Shown: positions 19,504 to 28,474, numbered from the stretch's first letter. The stretch is 64,000 nt of DNA from Enterovibrio norvegicus FF-33 (GCF_000286835.2 NZ_AJYD02000013.1:282399-346398), one strand, 5' to 3'. Notes: generated by a model not told the origin, from the letters alone. Numbers and translations are program-made.

Positions 19504-20265
19504 GTGGATCTGGCGACACTCATAGGACTTATTGGCGCCTTTGCCTTCATCATAATGGCGATGCTACTCGGTGGTACTTTGAGTATGTTTGCCGACGTAC
19601 CGTCTGCGCTGATTGTATTTGGCGGTAGTCTTTTCGTTGTGATGATGAAATACCCAATGGGGCAGTTCTTCGGTGCTTTCAAAATTGCGGGCAAGGCTTT
19701 TATGTTCAAAGCTGATGATCCGGAAGATCTGATTGCCAAAATAGTTGAAATGGCAGACGCAGCACGTAAAGGCGGTTTTCTTGCATTAGAAGAGATGGAA
19801 GTGACTAACTCTTTTATGAAGAAAGGTGTCGACATGCTGGTGGATGGTCACGATGCTGAAGTTGTTAAGATGACACTGCAAAAAGATATCCTCATGACGG
19901 ATGAACGCCATGATGGTGGGGCTCAATTTTATAGTGCGCTCGCTGACGTTGCACCAGCGATGGGGATGATCGGCACACTGGTTGGTCTGGTCGCCATGCT
20001 TTCAAACATGGATGATCCCAAGGCGATCGGTCCCGCAATGGCGGTAGCACTTCTTACTACACTCTATGGTGCGATGCTTGCGAATATGGTCGCGATCCCT
20101 ATCGCGGACAAACTGCGTTTACGCAAAGATCAGGAAAAGCTAAATCGTCGTTTAATTATGGACGGTTTGCTTGCGATACAAGATGGTCAAAACCCACGCG
20201 TTATCGATGGCTACCTGAAAAACTACCTCAACGAGAAAAAACGCGCCGTTGACGTAGACGCATAA
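19504..20265 (+). CDS. pomA: Sodium-driven flagellar stator protein PomA
   Basis: The 253-residue inner-membrane protein pairs with PomB to form the Na+-conducting stator of the polar flagellum. It has four hydrophobic spans (about 5-25, 33-50, 150-170 and 180-200), the cytoplasmic charged loop, and the conserved DVAPAMGMIGTLVGLVAML segment of TM3. The start codon is GTG, fixed by the exact fit of VDLATLIGLIG to Vibrio PomA and by AAGGGG just upstream. A FliA-type promoter precedes it and pomB follows after 10 bases. Confidence 0.97.
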   Translation: MDLATLIGLIGAFAFIIMAMLLGGTLSMFADVPSALIVFGGSLFVVMMKYPMGQFFGAFKIAGKAFMFKADDPEDLIAKIVEMADAARKGGFLALEEMEVTNSFMKKGVDMLVDGHDAEVVKMTLQKDILMTDERHDGGAQFYSALADVAPAMGMIGTLVGLVAMLSNMDDPKAIGPAMAVALLTTLYGAMLANMVAIPIADKLRLRKDQEKLNRRLIMDGLLAIQDGQNPRVIDGYLKNYLNEKKRAVDVDA

Positions 20266-20275
20266 GGAGTCTGGT

Positions 20276-21205
20276 ATGGAAGAAGAATGCAAATGTCCCC
20301 CCCCAGGCCTACCAGCTTGGATGGGTACGTTCGCGGATTTGATGTCGCTATTGATGTGCTTTTTCGTACTGCTCCTTTCGTTTTCGGAAATGGACGTACT
20401 GAAGTTCAAGCAAATCGCGGGCTCAATGAAATTTGCGTTTGGTGTGCAAAATCTTCTTGAAGTGAAAGACATACCCAAAGGTACCAGCGTGATTGCGCAA
20501 GAATTTCGCCCTGGTCGCCCTGAGCCGACACCCATTGAAGTGATTATGCAGCAGACCATCGACATGACACAGCGGTCATTGGATTTTCAGGATGGTGAAT
20601 CTGACAGGGCGGGTGGCTCTCAACGTGAGTCCGCCAAACTAGATGGTGGTTCAACCGCGACTGAAGCGTCGATGCAAGAGCAAGAACAAGACACCGAACA
20701 GATGTCCAGTACCGCGCAAATGGTCGTGCAGGCATTAGAGCGGGAAGTAGAAGAAGGGGCTGTTGAGGTTGAAAACCTTGGCCAGCAGCTGATTATTCGT
20801 ATTCGTGAAAATGGTGCTTTCCCTGCGGGCTCCGCGTTCTTACAGCCGAAGTTTAGGCCATTGGTGCGACAAATTGCTGGTTTGGTCAAAGATGTGCCCG
20901 GTATTGTCCGAGTTTCCGGCCATACCGATGATACGCCGTTGGATTCAGAGCTCTACCGTTCCAACTGGGATTTGTCCGCGCAGCGCGCTGTGTCGGTGGC
21001 TCAGGAGATGGAAAAAGTAGACGGGTTTGACCCGATGCGAATGCGAGTAGAAGGGATGGCGGGTACGACGCCTCGTGTGGCGAATGATACGCCAGAGAAT
21101 CGCTCACAAAACCGCCGTGTGGAAATTGCTGTTATGCAAGGTAAGCCGCGAGAATCTGATGAGATTTCAGCAGATACGCCAGTGCAACCTATTCAGGAAA
21201 ATTAA
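20276..21205 (+). CDS. pomB: Sodium-driven flagellar stator protein PomB
   Basis: The 309-residue partner of PomA carries one membrane span at about 18-38 with the ion-binding aspartate at position 21 (FADLMSLLMCFF), a plug/linker region, and a C-terminal OmpA/MotB peptidoglycan-binding domain with the motif SGHTDDTPL and SNWDLSAQRA. AAGGAG precedes the ATG. Codons 8-10 form a run of eight C (20297-20304); slippage there would abolish the protein. A Gln/Glu-rich low-complexity linker lies at about 120-145. The C-terminal tail beyond the domain is about 25 residues, rich in acid and proline. Confidence 0.97.
   Translation: MEEECKCPPPGLPAWMGTFADLMSLLMCFFVLLLSFSEMDVLKFKQIAGSMKFAFGVQNLLEVKDIPKGTSVIAQEFRPGRPEPTPIEVIMQQTIDMTQRSLDFQDGESDRAGGSQRESAKLDGGSTATEASMQEQEQDTEQMSSTAQMVVQALEREVEEGAVEVENLGQQLIIRIRENGAFPAGSAFLQPKFRPLVRQIAGLVKDVPGIVRVSGHTDDTPLDSELYRSNWDLSAQRAVSVAQEMEKVDGFDPMRMRVEGMAGTTPRVANDTPENRSQNRRVEIAVMQGKPRESDEISADTPVQPIQEN
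20297..20304 (+). repeat. C8 homopolymer in pomB codons 7-10
   Basis: Eight consecutive C residues encode the end of Cys7 to the first bases of Pro10 (CPPPG). The residues themselves are conserved in PomB proteins, but the codon choice CCC-CCC-CCA maximises the run. Long C or G tracts at gene starts are typical slippage sites. Confidence 0.9.
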
Positions 21206-21229
21206 GTGCATCGATGCGCTTATGTTACT

Positions 21230-21257
21230 AAGGCAGTGCGAAGGCACTGCCTTTTTC
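21230..21257 (+). terminator. Intrinsic terminator of pomAB
   Basis: AAGGCAGTGC pairs perfectly with GCACTGCCTT around GAAG, followed by TTTTT. It lies 25 bases after the pomB stop. Confidence 0.93.
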
Positions 21258-21294
21258 GTTTTAGTCGGTTATTTCGAATACGTTATGCTTGATG

Positions 21295-21300
21295 TATAAT
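21295..21300 (+). promoter_or_regulatory. Candidate -10 of thiI
   Basis: A perfect TATAAT lies 35 bases upstream of the thiI ATG and downstream of the pomAB terminator, so thiI should start here. The -35 region (TTTCGA at 17-base spacing) is weak. Confidence 0.55.
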
Positions 21301-21334
21301 CCGCGCCTTTAAAGAAGCTGTAGCGAAACCTGAT

Positions 21335-22783
21335 ATGAAATTTATCGTAAAAATTCACCCTGAGGTGATGGTTAAAAGTGAATCTGTACGGAAGCGCTTC
21401 ACGAAAATTCTGGAATCGAACATCAGAACTATTCTTAAGCGAAAGTCAGATGCTGTGGCGGTATTCAACCGTCGTGACCATATCGAGGTTTCGCTGAAAA
21501 ATGCTTCTGATCGTGATATTGCACTCTCAGTCCTCACGAATACGCCAGGTATTCACCATGTGCTGGAAGTTGAACAAACGCCATTCACTGATTTGCACAA
21601 CATCTATGAGATCGTCGCTGCAACAGTAAGCCACCAACTGGAAGGTAAATCATTCTGTGTGCGCGCTAAGCGTCGTGGTAATCATCCATTTACCTCTACT
21701 GAGGTAGAGCGCTACGTGGGGGGTGGTTTGAATCAAGATGTTGAATCTGCGAGTGTCCGATTAAAGAACCCTGACATCACCGTTCACCTTGATGTGGATA
21801 GAGAAAATGTCAACGTTGTGCGCGAGCGCTTTAAAGGCTTGGGCGGCTTCCCGCTAGGTACACAAGAAGAAGTGCTGAGTTTGATCTCGGGTGGCTTTGA
21901 TTCAGGCGTTTCGAGCTATCTTCACATTAAGCGCGGCAGTAAGGTGCATTACTGCTTCTTTAATCTTGGTGGTGCGGCACATGAAATTGGTGTTCGACAA
22001 ACGGCTTATTACTTGTGGGAGAAATTTGGTTCTTCTGCAAAGGTGAAATTTGTCTCTATCGATTTTGAACCTGTTGTGGCTGAGATCTTGGAAAAGGTTG
22101 AAGATGGTCAGATGGGTGTAGTACTAAAACGTATGTTTATGCGTGCTGCATCGATGATGGCTGAGCGAAACGGTATTCAAGCGTTGGTGACAGGTGAAGC
22201 ATTAGGGCAGGTCTCTAGCCAGACGCTGACCAACCTTCGTCATATCGACAACGTGACCGACACATTAATCCTGCGTCCTTTGATCAACTGGGACAAAGAA
22301 GACATCATCAATATGGCGCGCCATATCGGTACTGAAGATTTTGCTAAAACCATGCCAGAGTACTGTGGTGTGATTTCTCGTAAGCCAACGATCAAGGCCG
22401 AGAAAGCGAAGCTAGATATTGAAGAAGCGAACTTCAACTTTGATATTCTCGATCAGGTGGTACGTGATGCACGTACCATTGATATTCGTGAGATTGAAAA
22501 GCAAAGTAAAGAAAAAGCGCCAGACGTTGAACTGGTTGATGAAATTGCTCATGGTGCAGTGGTGCTAGATATTCGCAGCCCTGATGAAGAAGATGGTAAC
22601 CCATTGGTGATTGACGGTGTGGAAGTCACTCACATTCCTTTCTTCAAATTGGCAACCAAGTTTGGCGATTTAGATCAGAGCAAGACCTATTTGCTTTACT
22701 GTGACCGTGGCGTAATGAGCCGATTGCAAGCGTTGTATTTGCAAGAAAATGGCTACGCGAATGTGAAGGTATATCGCCCTTAA
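21335..22783 (+). CDS. thiI: tRNA 4-thiouridine / thiazole sulfur transferase
   Basis: The 482-residue protein makes 4-thiouridine at tRNA position 8 and supplies sulfur for the thiamine thiazole ring. In order: an N-terminal ferredoxin-like and THUMP region (about 1-165), the PP-loop pyrophosphatase domain with [10 protein letters not shown], and a C-terminal rhodanese domain with the persulfide cysteine at position 456 ([10 protein letters not shown]). The rhodanese extension is the enterobacterial/Vibrio form. It has its own promoter and terminator. Confidence 0.97.
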   Translation: MKFIVKIHPEVMVKSESVRKRFTKILESNIRTILKRKSDAVAVFNRRDHIEVSLKNASDRDIALSVLTNTPGIHHVLEVEQTPFTDLHNIYEIVAATVSHQLEGKSFCVRAKRRGNHPFTSTEVERYVGGGLNQDVESASVRLKNPDITVHLDVDRENVNVVRERFKGLGGFPLGTQEEVLSLISGGFDSGVSSYLHIKRGSKVHYCFFNLGGAAHEIGVRQTAYYLWEKFGSSAKVKFVSIDFEPVVAEILEKVEDGQMGVVLKRMFMRAASMMAERNGIQALVTGEALGQVSSQTLTNLRHIDNVTDTLILRPLINWDKEDIINMARHIGTEDFAKTMPEYCGVISRKPTIKAEKAKLDIEEANFNFDILDQVVRDARTIDIREIEKQSKEKAPDVELVDEIAHGAVVLDIRSPDEEDGNPLVIDGVEVTHIPFFKLATKFGDLDQSKTYLLYCDRGVMSRLQALYLQENGYANVKVYRP

Positions 22784-22824
22784 AGCAGGTCCTAGGAAGC
22801 GCAGCTCATAGGGTCGAGAAAACC

Positions 22825-22854
22825 AAAGCCAGCATGTATGCTGGCTTTTTGTTT
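22825..22854 (+). terminator. Intrinsic terminator of thiI
   Basis: AAAGCCAGCAT pairs with ATGCTGGCTTT with a very short apex, followed by T5. It lies 40 bases after the stop, before the converging yajL gene. Confidence 0.9.
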
Positions 22855-22876
22855 TTATTGTAAGGGCTTGGATTAA

Positions 22877-23476
22877 CTACGCAAACTTCTTGTCATAGTG
22901 AAGGCTCGGGATCATCACCATAGGATCGGTGACTTCCTTCGCCTTCTCTTTTCCTGCCAACACCAACACAATCTCAACGGCAAACTCTAACGCAGTGCCC
23001 GGACCTTGGCTGGTGATCAGCTTGTGGTCGTGATCGGTAAACACACGCTTGCTGTTACGCTTTTCCGCGTTAATCTGTTCAATAAACGCAGGGTGGCATG
23101 CTTTGTGTGCGTCTGGATATAAGCCGTTTTTCTCTAGTACGAGCGCAGGGGCTGCACAGATAGCGGCTACCCACTTTTGATCGCACTGCTGCTGACGGAT
23201 CATTTCTAATACCAACGCGCTTTCGCCTAAACACGTCGCGCCTTCGACTCCACCGGGTACCACAATACAGTCGTACTCTTCGTCAGCGACTTTGACTAAT
23301 GGTGCGTCGGCAAGGATCTTTACGCCGCGGGAGCAAGTCACGGTAAGGTCTCCATCTTCTGCCGCACTGGCGGTAGTGACGTTAAAACCGGCTCGTACCA
23401 TAATATCCATCACAGCTACGGCTTCAATTTCTTCCGTGCCTGGAGCGAGGCACACCAATACACTAGGTGTTGTCAT
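22877..23476 (-). CDS. yajL: DJ-1/PfpI-family protein YajL
   Basis: A 199-residue protein of the DJ-1 superfamily. The nucleophilic-elbow cysteine sits in AAICAAPALVL, and the conserved Glu lies in APGTEEIEAV at the N-terminus; the GPGTALEFA segment near the C-terminus is also typical. YajL has been assigned chaperone and protein-repair roles, formerly named ThiJ. It overlaps the upstream panE by 14 bases, so the two are a translationally coupled pair; E. coli has thiI-yajL-panE in the same neighbourhood. Confidence 0.93.
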   Translation of the reverse strand: MTTPSVLVCLAPGTEEIEAVAVMDIMVRAGFNVTTASAAEDGDLTVTCSRGVKILADAPLVKVADEEYDCIVVPGGVEGATCLGESALVLEMIRQQQCDQKWVAAICAAPALVLEKNGLYPDAHKACHPAFIEQINAEKRNSKRVFTDHDHKLITSQGPGTALEFAVEIVLVLAGKEKAKEVTDPMVMIPSLHYDKKFA

Positions 23477-24353
23477 AGGATGATTCCAAATTCTTGATAG
23501 CCTTGTAGAGCGCCGTATTTTTTGGTGTGGCGATACCGTGTAATGCAGCTCTTTTGATTAAATAGCCCGTAATGAAATCAATCTCTGAGCGTCGCTGGTG
23601 GAAGATATCGCGATTCATCGACGAGTAGTTACTTGCGGTCGCTTGAGCAACGTCCAGTGTTTTGTGAAGAACGTCGCCACCGCTGGTCGCTATTCCTTCT
23701 GTATTCATTACTTGGGCAATTTCTTTGCTGAGTAAAAGCAGTTGCTCCTGATAACGCGGAAGCAACAGGTCCCCATTCGGTATTTGATCAATGGCGCTCA
23801 ATGGATTGATCATACAATTGATAGCGAGCTTGTGCCAAAGCGCTTGCTGGATATGCTCATCCCAGCAACATGGGGAGAGTGCGTGATCTAATACGTCCGC
23901 GAGAAAATCGCAGCGCTTACCAAGTGCGTTAATGCCACCCACTCGCGTTTCACCAATGCCCGTATGTTTAACTTCGGTAGAGGACAACATCAGGCTGCCG
24001 TGAGACGTGGTAGCAAACAGCAAAGGATTGTTGCTCACTAAACGTAGCGCCGTGTCAGTGGTTCCCATGCCGTTGTGCATCAGTACCACGGGTATATCAG
24101 GATGCAGGTTAGGAAGTATGCGGTGTATCACGGCTTCGACATGAAATGCTTTCACGCAGATCACTATGCAATCACTGTCTTTGAGTAAATCTGGCTGGTT
24201 GGCAGCAAAATACACTGGCTGAGCCTTCTCAAAAGCGCGCTCAAGCGTGACTTCTTGATGGCGAGTGAGAAGGTGCACTTGGTGGCCTGCTTGTCGTAGC
24301 TTTAAGCCCCAAAGCGAACCGATTGCACCGGTGCCAACAATCGTGAAATGCAT
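23463..24353 (-). CDS. panE: 2-dehydropantoate 2-reductase
   Basis: The 296-residue NADPH-dependent enzyme reduces ketopantoate to pantoate for coenzyme A synthesis. The Rossmann motif is GTGAIGSLWG at residues 7-16, the catalytic lysine lies in LWHKLAINCMINPLSAI, and the C-terminal NYSSMNRDIFHQRRSEIDFITGY block is diagnostic of ketopantoate reductases. AGGAAT precedes the ATG. It is followed by, and overlaps, yajL. Confidence 0.93.
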   Translation of the reverse strand: MHFTIVGTGAIGSLWGLKLRQAGHQVHLLTRHQEVTLERAFEKAQPVYFAANQPDLLKDSDCIVICVKAFHVEAVIHRILPNLHPDIPVVLMHNGMGTTDTALRLVSNNPLLFATTSHGSLMLSSTEVKHTGIGETRVGGINALGKRCDFLADVLDHALSPCCWDEHIQQALWHKLAINCMINPLSAIDQIPNGDLLLPRYQEQLLLLSKEIAQVMNTEGIATSGGDVLHKTLDVAQATASNYSSMNRDIFHQRRSEIDFITGYLIKRAALHGIATPKNTALYKAIKNLESSYDNT

Positions 24354-24419
24354 TTTTTATTCCTCTTTCCTGTTTCGAAAACCAGCATACCATTATTGGT
24401 TCTTTCATCGAATGGAAAA

Positions 24420-24445
24420 CAAAAAAGGCAGCCTGAAGGCTGCCT
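24420..24445 (-). terminator. Intrinsic terminator of the Tsx/OmpK-type gene
   Basis: On the minus strand GGCAGCC pairs with GGCTGCC around TTCA, followed by T6. It begins 28 bases past the stop of the porin gene. Confidence 0.9.
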
Positions 24446-24472
24446 CTTGAAGCGCTTTTATACTTCTATAAA

Positions 24473-25222
24473 TTAGAAGTTGTATTGTACGCGGTAGATC
24501 ATGATGTCTTGGTAATCTTTACGCGCCAACTTGTTTACGGTGTAACGGTAAAGTACGCCCGTTGACCAGTTTTGGTTGATGTTCCACATTGCATTAACAG
24601 AGCCGTTTAGACCCCAGTCATCGCCTTGCACTGCTGCGTATGCTTCTTGGCGACCAAACTCGTATTCAGCCCAAGAAGAGAACGTAAAGTTCTGGCTGCC
24701 GATGTTGGTGTTGTAGAAACCTACGAAACCAGCCATACCACCGTTTGCGCCGCTGATGTCACCCGAGTTGATTTCGTGTACACCGATGAATGGCGTGAAT
24801 GCCCAGCCGTCACCGTTAAGGCCAGTATAACCTAGACCCAATACGCGGTTTTGTTCGTGGAAACCGTTGTCAGCATCAGTGTTATAAATTTGAGCATAAA
24901 GGCTTACACCAGCATCAGTCAGGTTGTAGTGGATAGTACCTTTTGCCGATGCACCACGATCGCCAGTTCCGCGATCCACACCTTCGTAGTCGTAGAATCC
25001 GTAGATTTGACCCCAAGTAAAGCCTGCGCCGCCTTCGATACCGACTACTGCTTGGTTGCGATCTGAAATGTCGCCACCGAAGTTATCGTTATCGTTACCA
25101 ATACCATGATCCCAAACTTGGTAGTCAGCATACATGCCACCAAAACCAAATAGGTATTCCGCTTGTGCAGGGACAGCCGCTGCTGCTGCCAGAACGCTCA
25201 GTGCTACTACAGATTTACGCAT
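24473..25222 (-). CDS. Tsx/OmpK-family outer-membrane channel
   Basis: A 249-residue precursor with a clear signal peptide (MRKSVVALSVLAAAAAVPAQA, cleavage after AQA) and a mature protein rich in aromatic-alternating beta strands ending in YNF, the usual C-terminal signature of outer-membrane barrels. Strand patterns such as VGIEGGAGFTWGQIYGFYDYE and FTPFIGVHEI resemble Tsx (nucleoside-specific channel) and the Vibrio phage-receptor OmpK. Nucleoside uptake is the likely role; phage receptor activity is possible. A CRP-like site lies 130 bases upstream, in line with cAMP control of tsx in E. coli. Confidence 0.75.
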   Translation of the reverse strand: MRKSVVALSVLAAAAAVPAQAEYLFGFGGMYADYQVWDHGIGNDNDNFGGDISDRNQAVVGIEGGAGFTWGQIYGFYDYEGVDRGTGDRGASAKGTIHYNLTDAGVSLYAQIYNTDADNGFHEQNRVLGLGYTGLNGDGWAFTPFIGVHEINSGDISGANGGMAGFVGFYNTNIGSQNFTFSSWAEYEFGRQEAYAAVQGDDWGLNGSVNAMWNINQNWSTGVLYRYTVNKLARKDYQDIMIYRVQYNF

Positions 25223-25297
25223 CGTTAGCTCTCTTTACATCGTAAGGATTGGAGTGGCAAAGACACCAAATGGTTGGACCTCGCCGTTGCGAGCGCC

Positions 25298-25303
25298 ATT
25301 CTA
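25298..25303 (-). promoter_or_regulatory. Candidate -10 of the Tsx/OmpK-type gene
   Basis: TAGAAT on the minus strand lies 75 bases upstream of the start codon. The -35 region is poor. A CRP-like box is centred about 70 bases upstream of the transcription start implied by this hexamer, a spacing used by class I CRP-dependent promoters. Confidence 0.45.
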
Positions 25304-25350
25304 TGGGAAAGTTCAAAAAAGAAAATGCAATGAAACCGCAATCGTTTGCT

Positions 25351-25372
25351 AAATGTGATTTAGATCTCGTTG
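25351..25372 (-). promoter_or_regulatory. CRP-like site upstream of the Tsx/OmpK-type gene
   Basis: The 22 bases contain AAATGTGATTTAGATC, which agrees with the left half and centre of the CRP consensus AAATGTGATCTAGATCACA; the right half is weaker. It suggests cAMP-CRP activation of the porin gene. Confidence 0.6.
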
Positions 25373-25444
25373 AAATAGATTGCATGAGAGATAAGTGTTT
25401 CAAAAGATGACAGGGATAAAGGATTCAACAGGTTTGAGGGGGGG

Positions 25445-25470
25445 TAATCCGCGACAGGCGTCGCGGATTA
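25445..25470 (-). terminator. Hairpin after ampG
   Basis: TAATCCGCGA pairs perfectly with TCGCGGATTA around six bases, just past the ampG stop. There is no T-run on either strand, so it may be a factor-dependent end or an RNA-stabilising hairpin rather than a classic terminator. Confidence 0.6.
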
Positions 25471-25477
25471 AACACAT

Positions 25478-26872
25478 TTAAGTGAGGTTTTGCTTGTCAG
25501 TAAGCGCTTGGAAGTGATGCTTGAGTCCAATAATCATGGCGAGACTTGGTACAACCATGACCGTGGTAAGAATGAAGAAAAATGACCATGGATTGAGCCA
25601 AGTGATGTCATGCAGCCACTCAAAGCCCTCTATCCAATCGACAGTGGCGCCGCTAAACGATGACAGTGTCGTTCGCCCTAAGTTGCCTAGCGATGCGAGC
25701 AGAGCATACTGTGTGGCCGAAAAGGCGCGTCCTGTTAGAAAGGTCAAGAAAGAGACAAAAGCAATCGTGGCAAATGCACTCGTGAAGTTATCCACGATAA
25801 TGGTGGCAAGGAAAAGATCTTCGTTTGGACCCACTTGCGCCATGAGCGCAAACATAAGATTGCTAGCTGCCATGGAAATACCACCAATCAGCAGCCCTTT
25901 CACCACGCCGAAACGAACGTTGATAGCACTACCAATCAAGGTGAACACCACCATGGCACCCCAGCCAATGAGTTTGGAATAGTGGCCAATTTGTTCGTTA
26001 CTGAAACCGACTTCTTTGTAAAAAACGATCGACATTCGACCAAGGAATGCTTCCCCAATTTTGAACAGGAAAACGAATAACAGCAGGGTTAATGCGACTT
26101 TCACGCCGTTTCGGCGAAAGAACTCCGCAAAAGGCTCAACGAGGGTGACTGACAACCATAGCAAGACTCTGTTTTCGCCATGTTTAAGTCGCTTTGCATA
26201 GCGCGCTTCGGCTTCTGCCTGCAATGCTTCACGCTCAGAATCGGGTTCCCCGACGAAAAGTGTAAATAGGATTAATAGTCCAATAAAGACGGCCATCCCG
26301 TAATACACGCCATTCCAACCAATGCTATCAGCATTGATGAAAGCGAAATAACCGGGGAGGCTGTAGCCTGTCCACCATCCAATCACTGCCATGGCAGCAG
26401 CTTGAGGCATTTTAGACTTTTCCTGCTCCTTGAAGCTGTCGATACGAAAGGCATCAATGGCGATATCTTGAGTCGATGATGCAAGGGCAATGGTAAGCGC
26501 CAGCACCGAGGTGAGCCACAAGTTGAATGAAGGGTCGGTGTTTGCAATAAATAAGGTGCACACTAACATGATCGATTGCATGAGCACGATCCAACTGCGA
26601 CGCTGACCTAGTTTATTGTAAAGATAGGGAAGTTTAATTCGGTCAATGAGCGGCGCCCACATCCAGTTAATGGCATAAACCACAAAGATGGAGCCAAATA
26701 AACCAATCGCTGTTCGAGTGAGACCTGCATCCTTGAGCCAACCCGACATGTTTGACCCAATTAAAAGCCAAGGAAAGCCACTTGCACAGCCAAGAAGAAA
26801 AACCCATAAGAGTCGGCGGTCAAGGTAACTGTGAACGGTTTCTCGCCAAGTAGGGGATGGTGCTTGGGACAT
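25478..26872 (-). CDS. ampG: Muropeptide permease AmpG
   Basis: A 464-residue major-facilitator-type transporter with about 12-14 hydrophobic spans that imports GlcNAc-anhydro-muropeptides for cell-wall recycling. The N-terminal DRRLLWVFLLGCASGFPWLL, ALASSTQDIAIDAFRID and FLTFLTGRAFSATQYALLASL segments are characteristic. AAGGA precedes the ATG. It ends the unit rlmG-yajG-ppiA-unknown-ampG; yajG next to ampG and divergent bolA is also the E. coli arrangement. In organisms with inducible AmpC it is needed for beta-lactamase induction. Confidence 0.94.
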   Translation of the reverse strand: MSQAPSPTWRETVHSYLDRRLLWVFLLGCASGFPWLLIGSNMSGWLKDAGLTRTAIGLFGSIFVVYAINWMWAPLIDRIKLPYLYNKLGQRRSWIVLMQSIMLVCTLFIANTDPSFNLWLTSVLALTIALASSTQDIAIDAFRIDSFKEQEKSKMPQAAAMAVIGWWTGYSLPGYFAFINADSIGWNGVYYGMAVFIGLLILFTLFVGEPDSEREALQAEAEARYAKRLKHGENRVLLWLSVTLVEPFAEFFRRNGVKVALTLLLFVFLFKIGEAFLGRMSIVFYKEVGFSNEQIGHYSKLIGWGAMVVFTLIGSAINVRFGVVKGLLIGGISMAASNLMFALMAQVGPNEDLFLATIIVDNFTSAFATIAFVSFLTFLTGRAFSATQYALLASLGNLGRTTLSSFSGATVDWIEGFEWLHDITWLNPWSFFFILTTVMVVPSLAMIIGLKHHFQALTDKQNLT

Positions 26873-26920
26873 GTAGTGACGTCCTTGTGAGTAACATAAG
26901 TAACGTCATGCTACCGTGCT

Positions 26921-27289
26921 TCAAGGGCGAATGCCACGCGCGTAATCAGGAAATTTTCCCTTGTTCATCAAATAACAAGCACATTCTTTTACGCGCCGAT
27001 TGGCGAAGCGATTACCACGTAATTCATCTTCTCGTCTCGACTCGATTAAGTACAACAAGTACCAATAAACAGATTCATAGTTGTCTTTTGGTGAGCCGCT
27101 GGGCATCGAAAGCTTCCACCAATCAATAAACTGCTGACGGCATATATCTTTCAGCTCATCATAAGGCGATTGCCTTAAAATGAAGCGGATGACTTCAGCG
27201 GCAAACGCCGGGGCATAAGTGTGAATATGCTCATCGGCGAGTGCTTGATTTATTTCAGGTTCGGGATTGTCTGCAATGAGTTTTAGCAT
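26921..27289 (-). CDS. Conserved-looking hypothetical protein, 122 aa
   Basis: I do not recognise this gene. The protein is soluble, acidic to neutral, alpha-helical in pattern, without signal peptide or membrane span. Notable segments are YAPAFAAEVIRFILRQSPYDEL, a tryptophan pair in IDWWKL, SVYWYLLYLIE, and a basic cysteine-containing C-terminal part (RRVKECACYLMNKGKFPDYARG). I chose the ATG at 27289 because AGGAATCAGGGA precedes it and it falls 16 bases after ppiA; an in-frame start at 27331 would overlap ppiA. Placement in a tight operon between ppiA and ampG supports a real gene. Confidence 0.7.
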   Translation of the reverse strand: MLKLIADNPEPEINQALADEHIHTYAPAFAAEVIRFILRQSPYDELKDICRQQFIDWWKLSMPSGSPKDNYESVYWYLLYLIESRREDELRGNRFANRRVKECACYLMNKGKFPDYARGIRP

Positions 27290-27305
27290 TCCCTGATTCC
27301 TACGA

Positions 27306-27875
27306 CTAATTGGTAATGATAATTTTCTCAATTAGTATAGGTTGCTGTGGAACATCTCGCATGCCAGCTTGAGCGATTGTGACCGTTTTCGTGTTCGCCA
27401 TGTTTTCGATAACGTTGAAACCTGAGATCACTTTACCAAAAACGGTATAACCAAACTTGTTGGTAGAACCATTCAAGTTACTGTTATTTTGTAGATTAAT
27501 ATAGAACTGTCGCGTGGCTGAATCTGGCGTGGATTTACGCGCCATCGCAATGGTGCCGCGGTCATTGTTCAATCCGTTCTTTGATTCGTTAACCACTTCA
27601 CCATAAGTGCTCGGGCGCGGATTAAAAGAAGCATCATAGCCGCCACCTTGAACCACAAACCCCTTTATCACGCGATGAAACTGGGTATCTACGTAACTGC
27701 CATCTTCGACATAACGTAAAAAATTCTCAACGGACTTGGGCGCTTTATCTGGATAAAGCTCCAGCTTGAAATTGCCCATGTTGGTTTCTACATCAACAAT
27801 AGGATTGGCAGCCAGTGTAGGAAGTGCCAACGTCATTGTTGCCGCAACAACGATTGATTTAAACAAAGCTCGCAT
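27306..27875 (-). CDS. ppiA: Periplasmic cyclophilin-type peptidyl-prolyl isomerase
   Basis: A 189-residue precursor with a signal peptide ending at TLA-AN (about residue 22) and a single cyclophilin domain. Active-site elements are FHRVIKGFVVQGGG, with the catalytic Arg, SATRQFYINL and FGYTVFGKVISG. Export implies a role in folding of periplasmic and outer-membrane proteins. The ATG overlaps the yajG stop by one base (TAATG), so translation is coupled. PpiA is my best symbol; PpiB is the cytoplasmic paralogue without signal peptide. Confidence 0.92.
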   Translation of the reverse strand: MRALFKSIVVAATMTLALPTLAANPIVDVETNMGNFKLELYPDKAPKSVENFLRYVEDGSYVDTQFHRVIKGFVVQGGGYDASFNPRPSTYGEVVNESKNGLNNDRGTIAMARKSTPDSATRQFYINLQNNSNLNGSTNKFGYTVFGKVISGFNVIENMANTKTVTIAQAGMRDVPQQPILIEKIIITN

Positions 27876-28447
27876 TAAAAGTTCTCGTTCATAAAGGTCA
27901 TCAGTTGTTTGTCTTGAGCAATGTCTTGCAACACGGCTTCTAGCAGACTGTTAAGTGCGATTTCCATATCTTCAACTGACGCACTGGTCGCGCCTTCAGA
28001 CGTTGATTTACCTGTATAGCGCTTAACAAATTTGTTTTCACCGGTTTCTGCAACCAGTTGGATCTGCACATTGGTAATCATGTCGTGTGAGAACACTGAG
28101 TGCTCCACTTTCACCAATGCGTCGAGCAGATCTAAGCGAAGTTTTCCTTTGCCTTCGGTAATAACACGATAGCCTTGAGAGTTTAGCTGTCGGGTGAGTG
28201 CATCTTCCAGAACGACACGCACATTTGATGTGGATTGAATGGGTTGCACATTTTTACGGCCATTATCTACAACTGCGACAAACTGTGCGGTTCGTAAATC
28301 ACGACTTTCAACCGCAACAGATTTGTTTTGAGCAACGGGTACGGGTGAAATTGTAGGTTGAGGTGCGACAGTCAATTGAGGCTCTTGAGGTGCAGAGCAG
28401 GCGCTCAAGCCGATGACAAGTCCGGAAACAAGCAGAAGTTTTTTCAT
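27875..28447 (-). CDS. yajG: YajG-type lipoprotein
   Basis: A 190-residue lipoprotein: the signal MKKLLLVSGLVIGLSAC ends in the lipobox LSAC with Cys17. The mature part has a proline-rich linker, then the segment RDLRTAQFVAVVDNGRKNVQPIQS and repeated hydrophobic strands typical of the YajG family. Function is not established. It lies between rlmG and ppiA on the same strand, with gaps of 27 and -1 bases, upstream of ampG as in E. coli. Confidence 0.88.
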   Translation of the reverse strand: MKKLLLVSGLVIGLSACSAPQEPQLTVAPQPTISPVPVAQNKSVAVESRDLRTAQFVAVVDNGRKNVQPIQSTSNVRVVLEDALTRQLNSQGYRVITEGKGKLRLDLLDALVKVEHSVFSHDMITNVQIQLVAETGENKFVKRYTGKSTSEGATSASVEDMEIALNSLLEAVLQDIAQDKQLMTFMNENF

Positions 28448-28474
28448 GAGTTAACGCATCCCTTTAGAGTCTGG

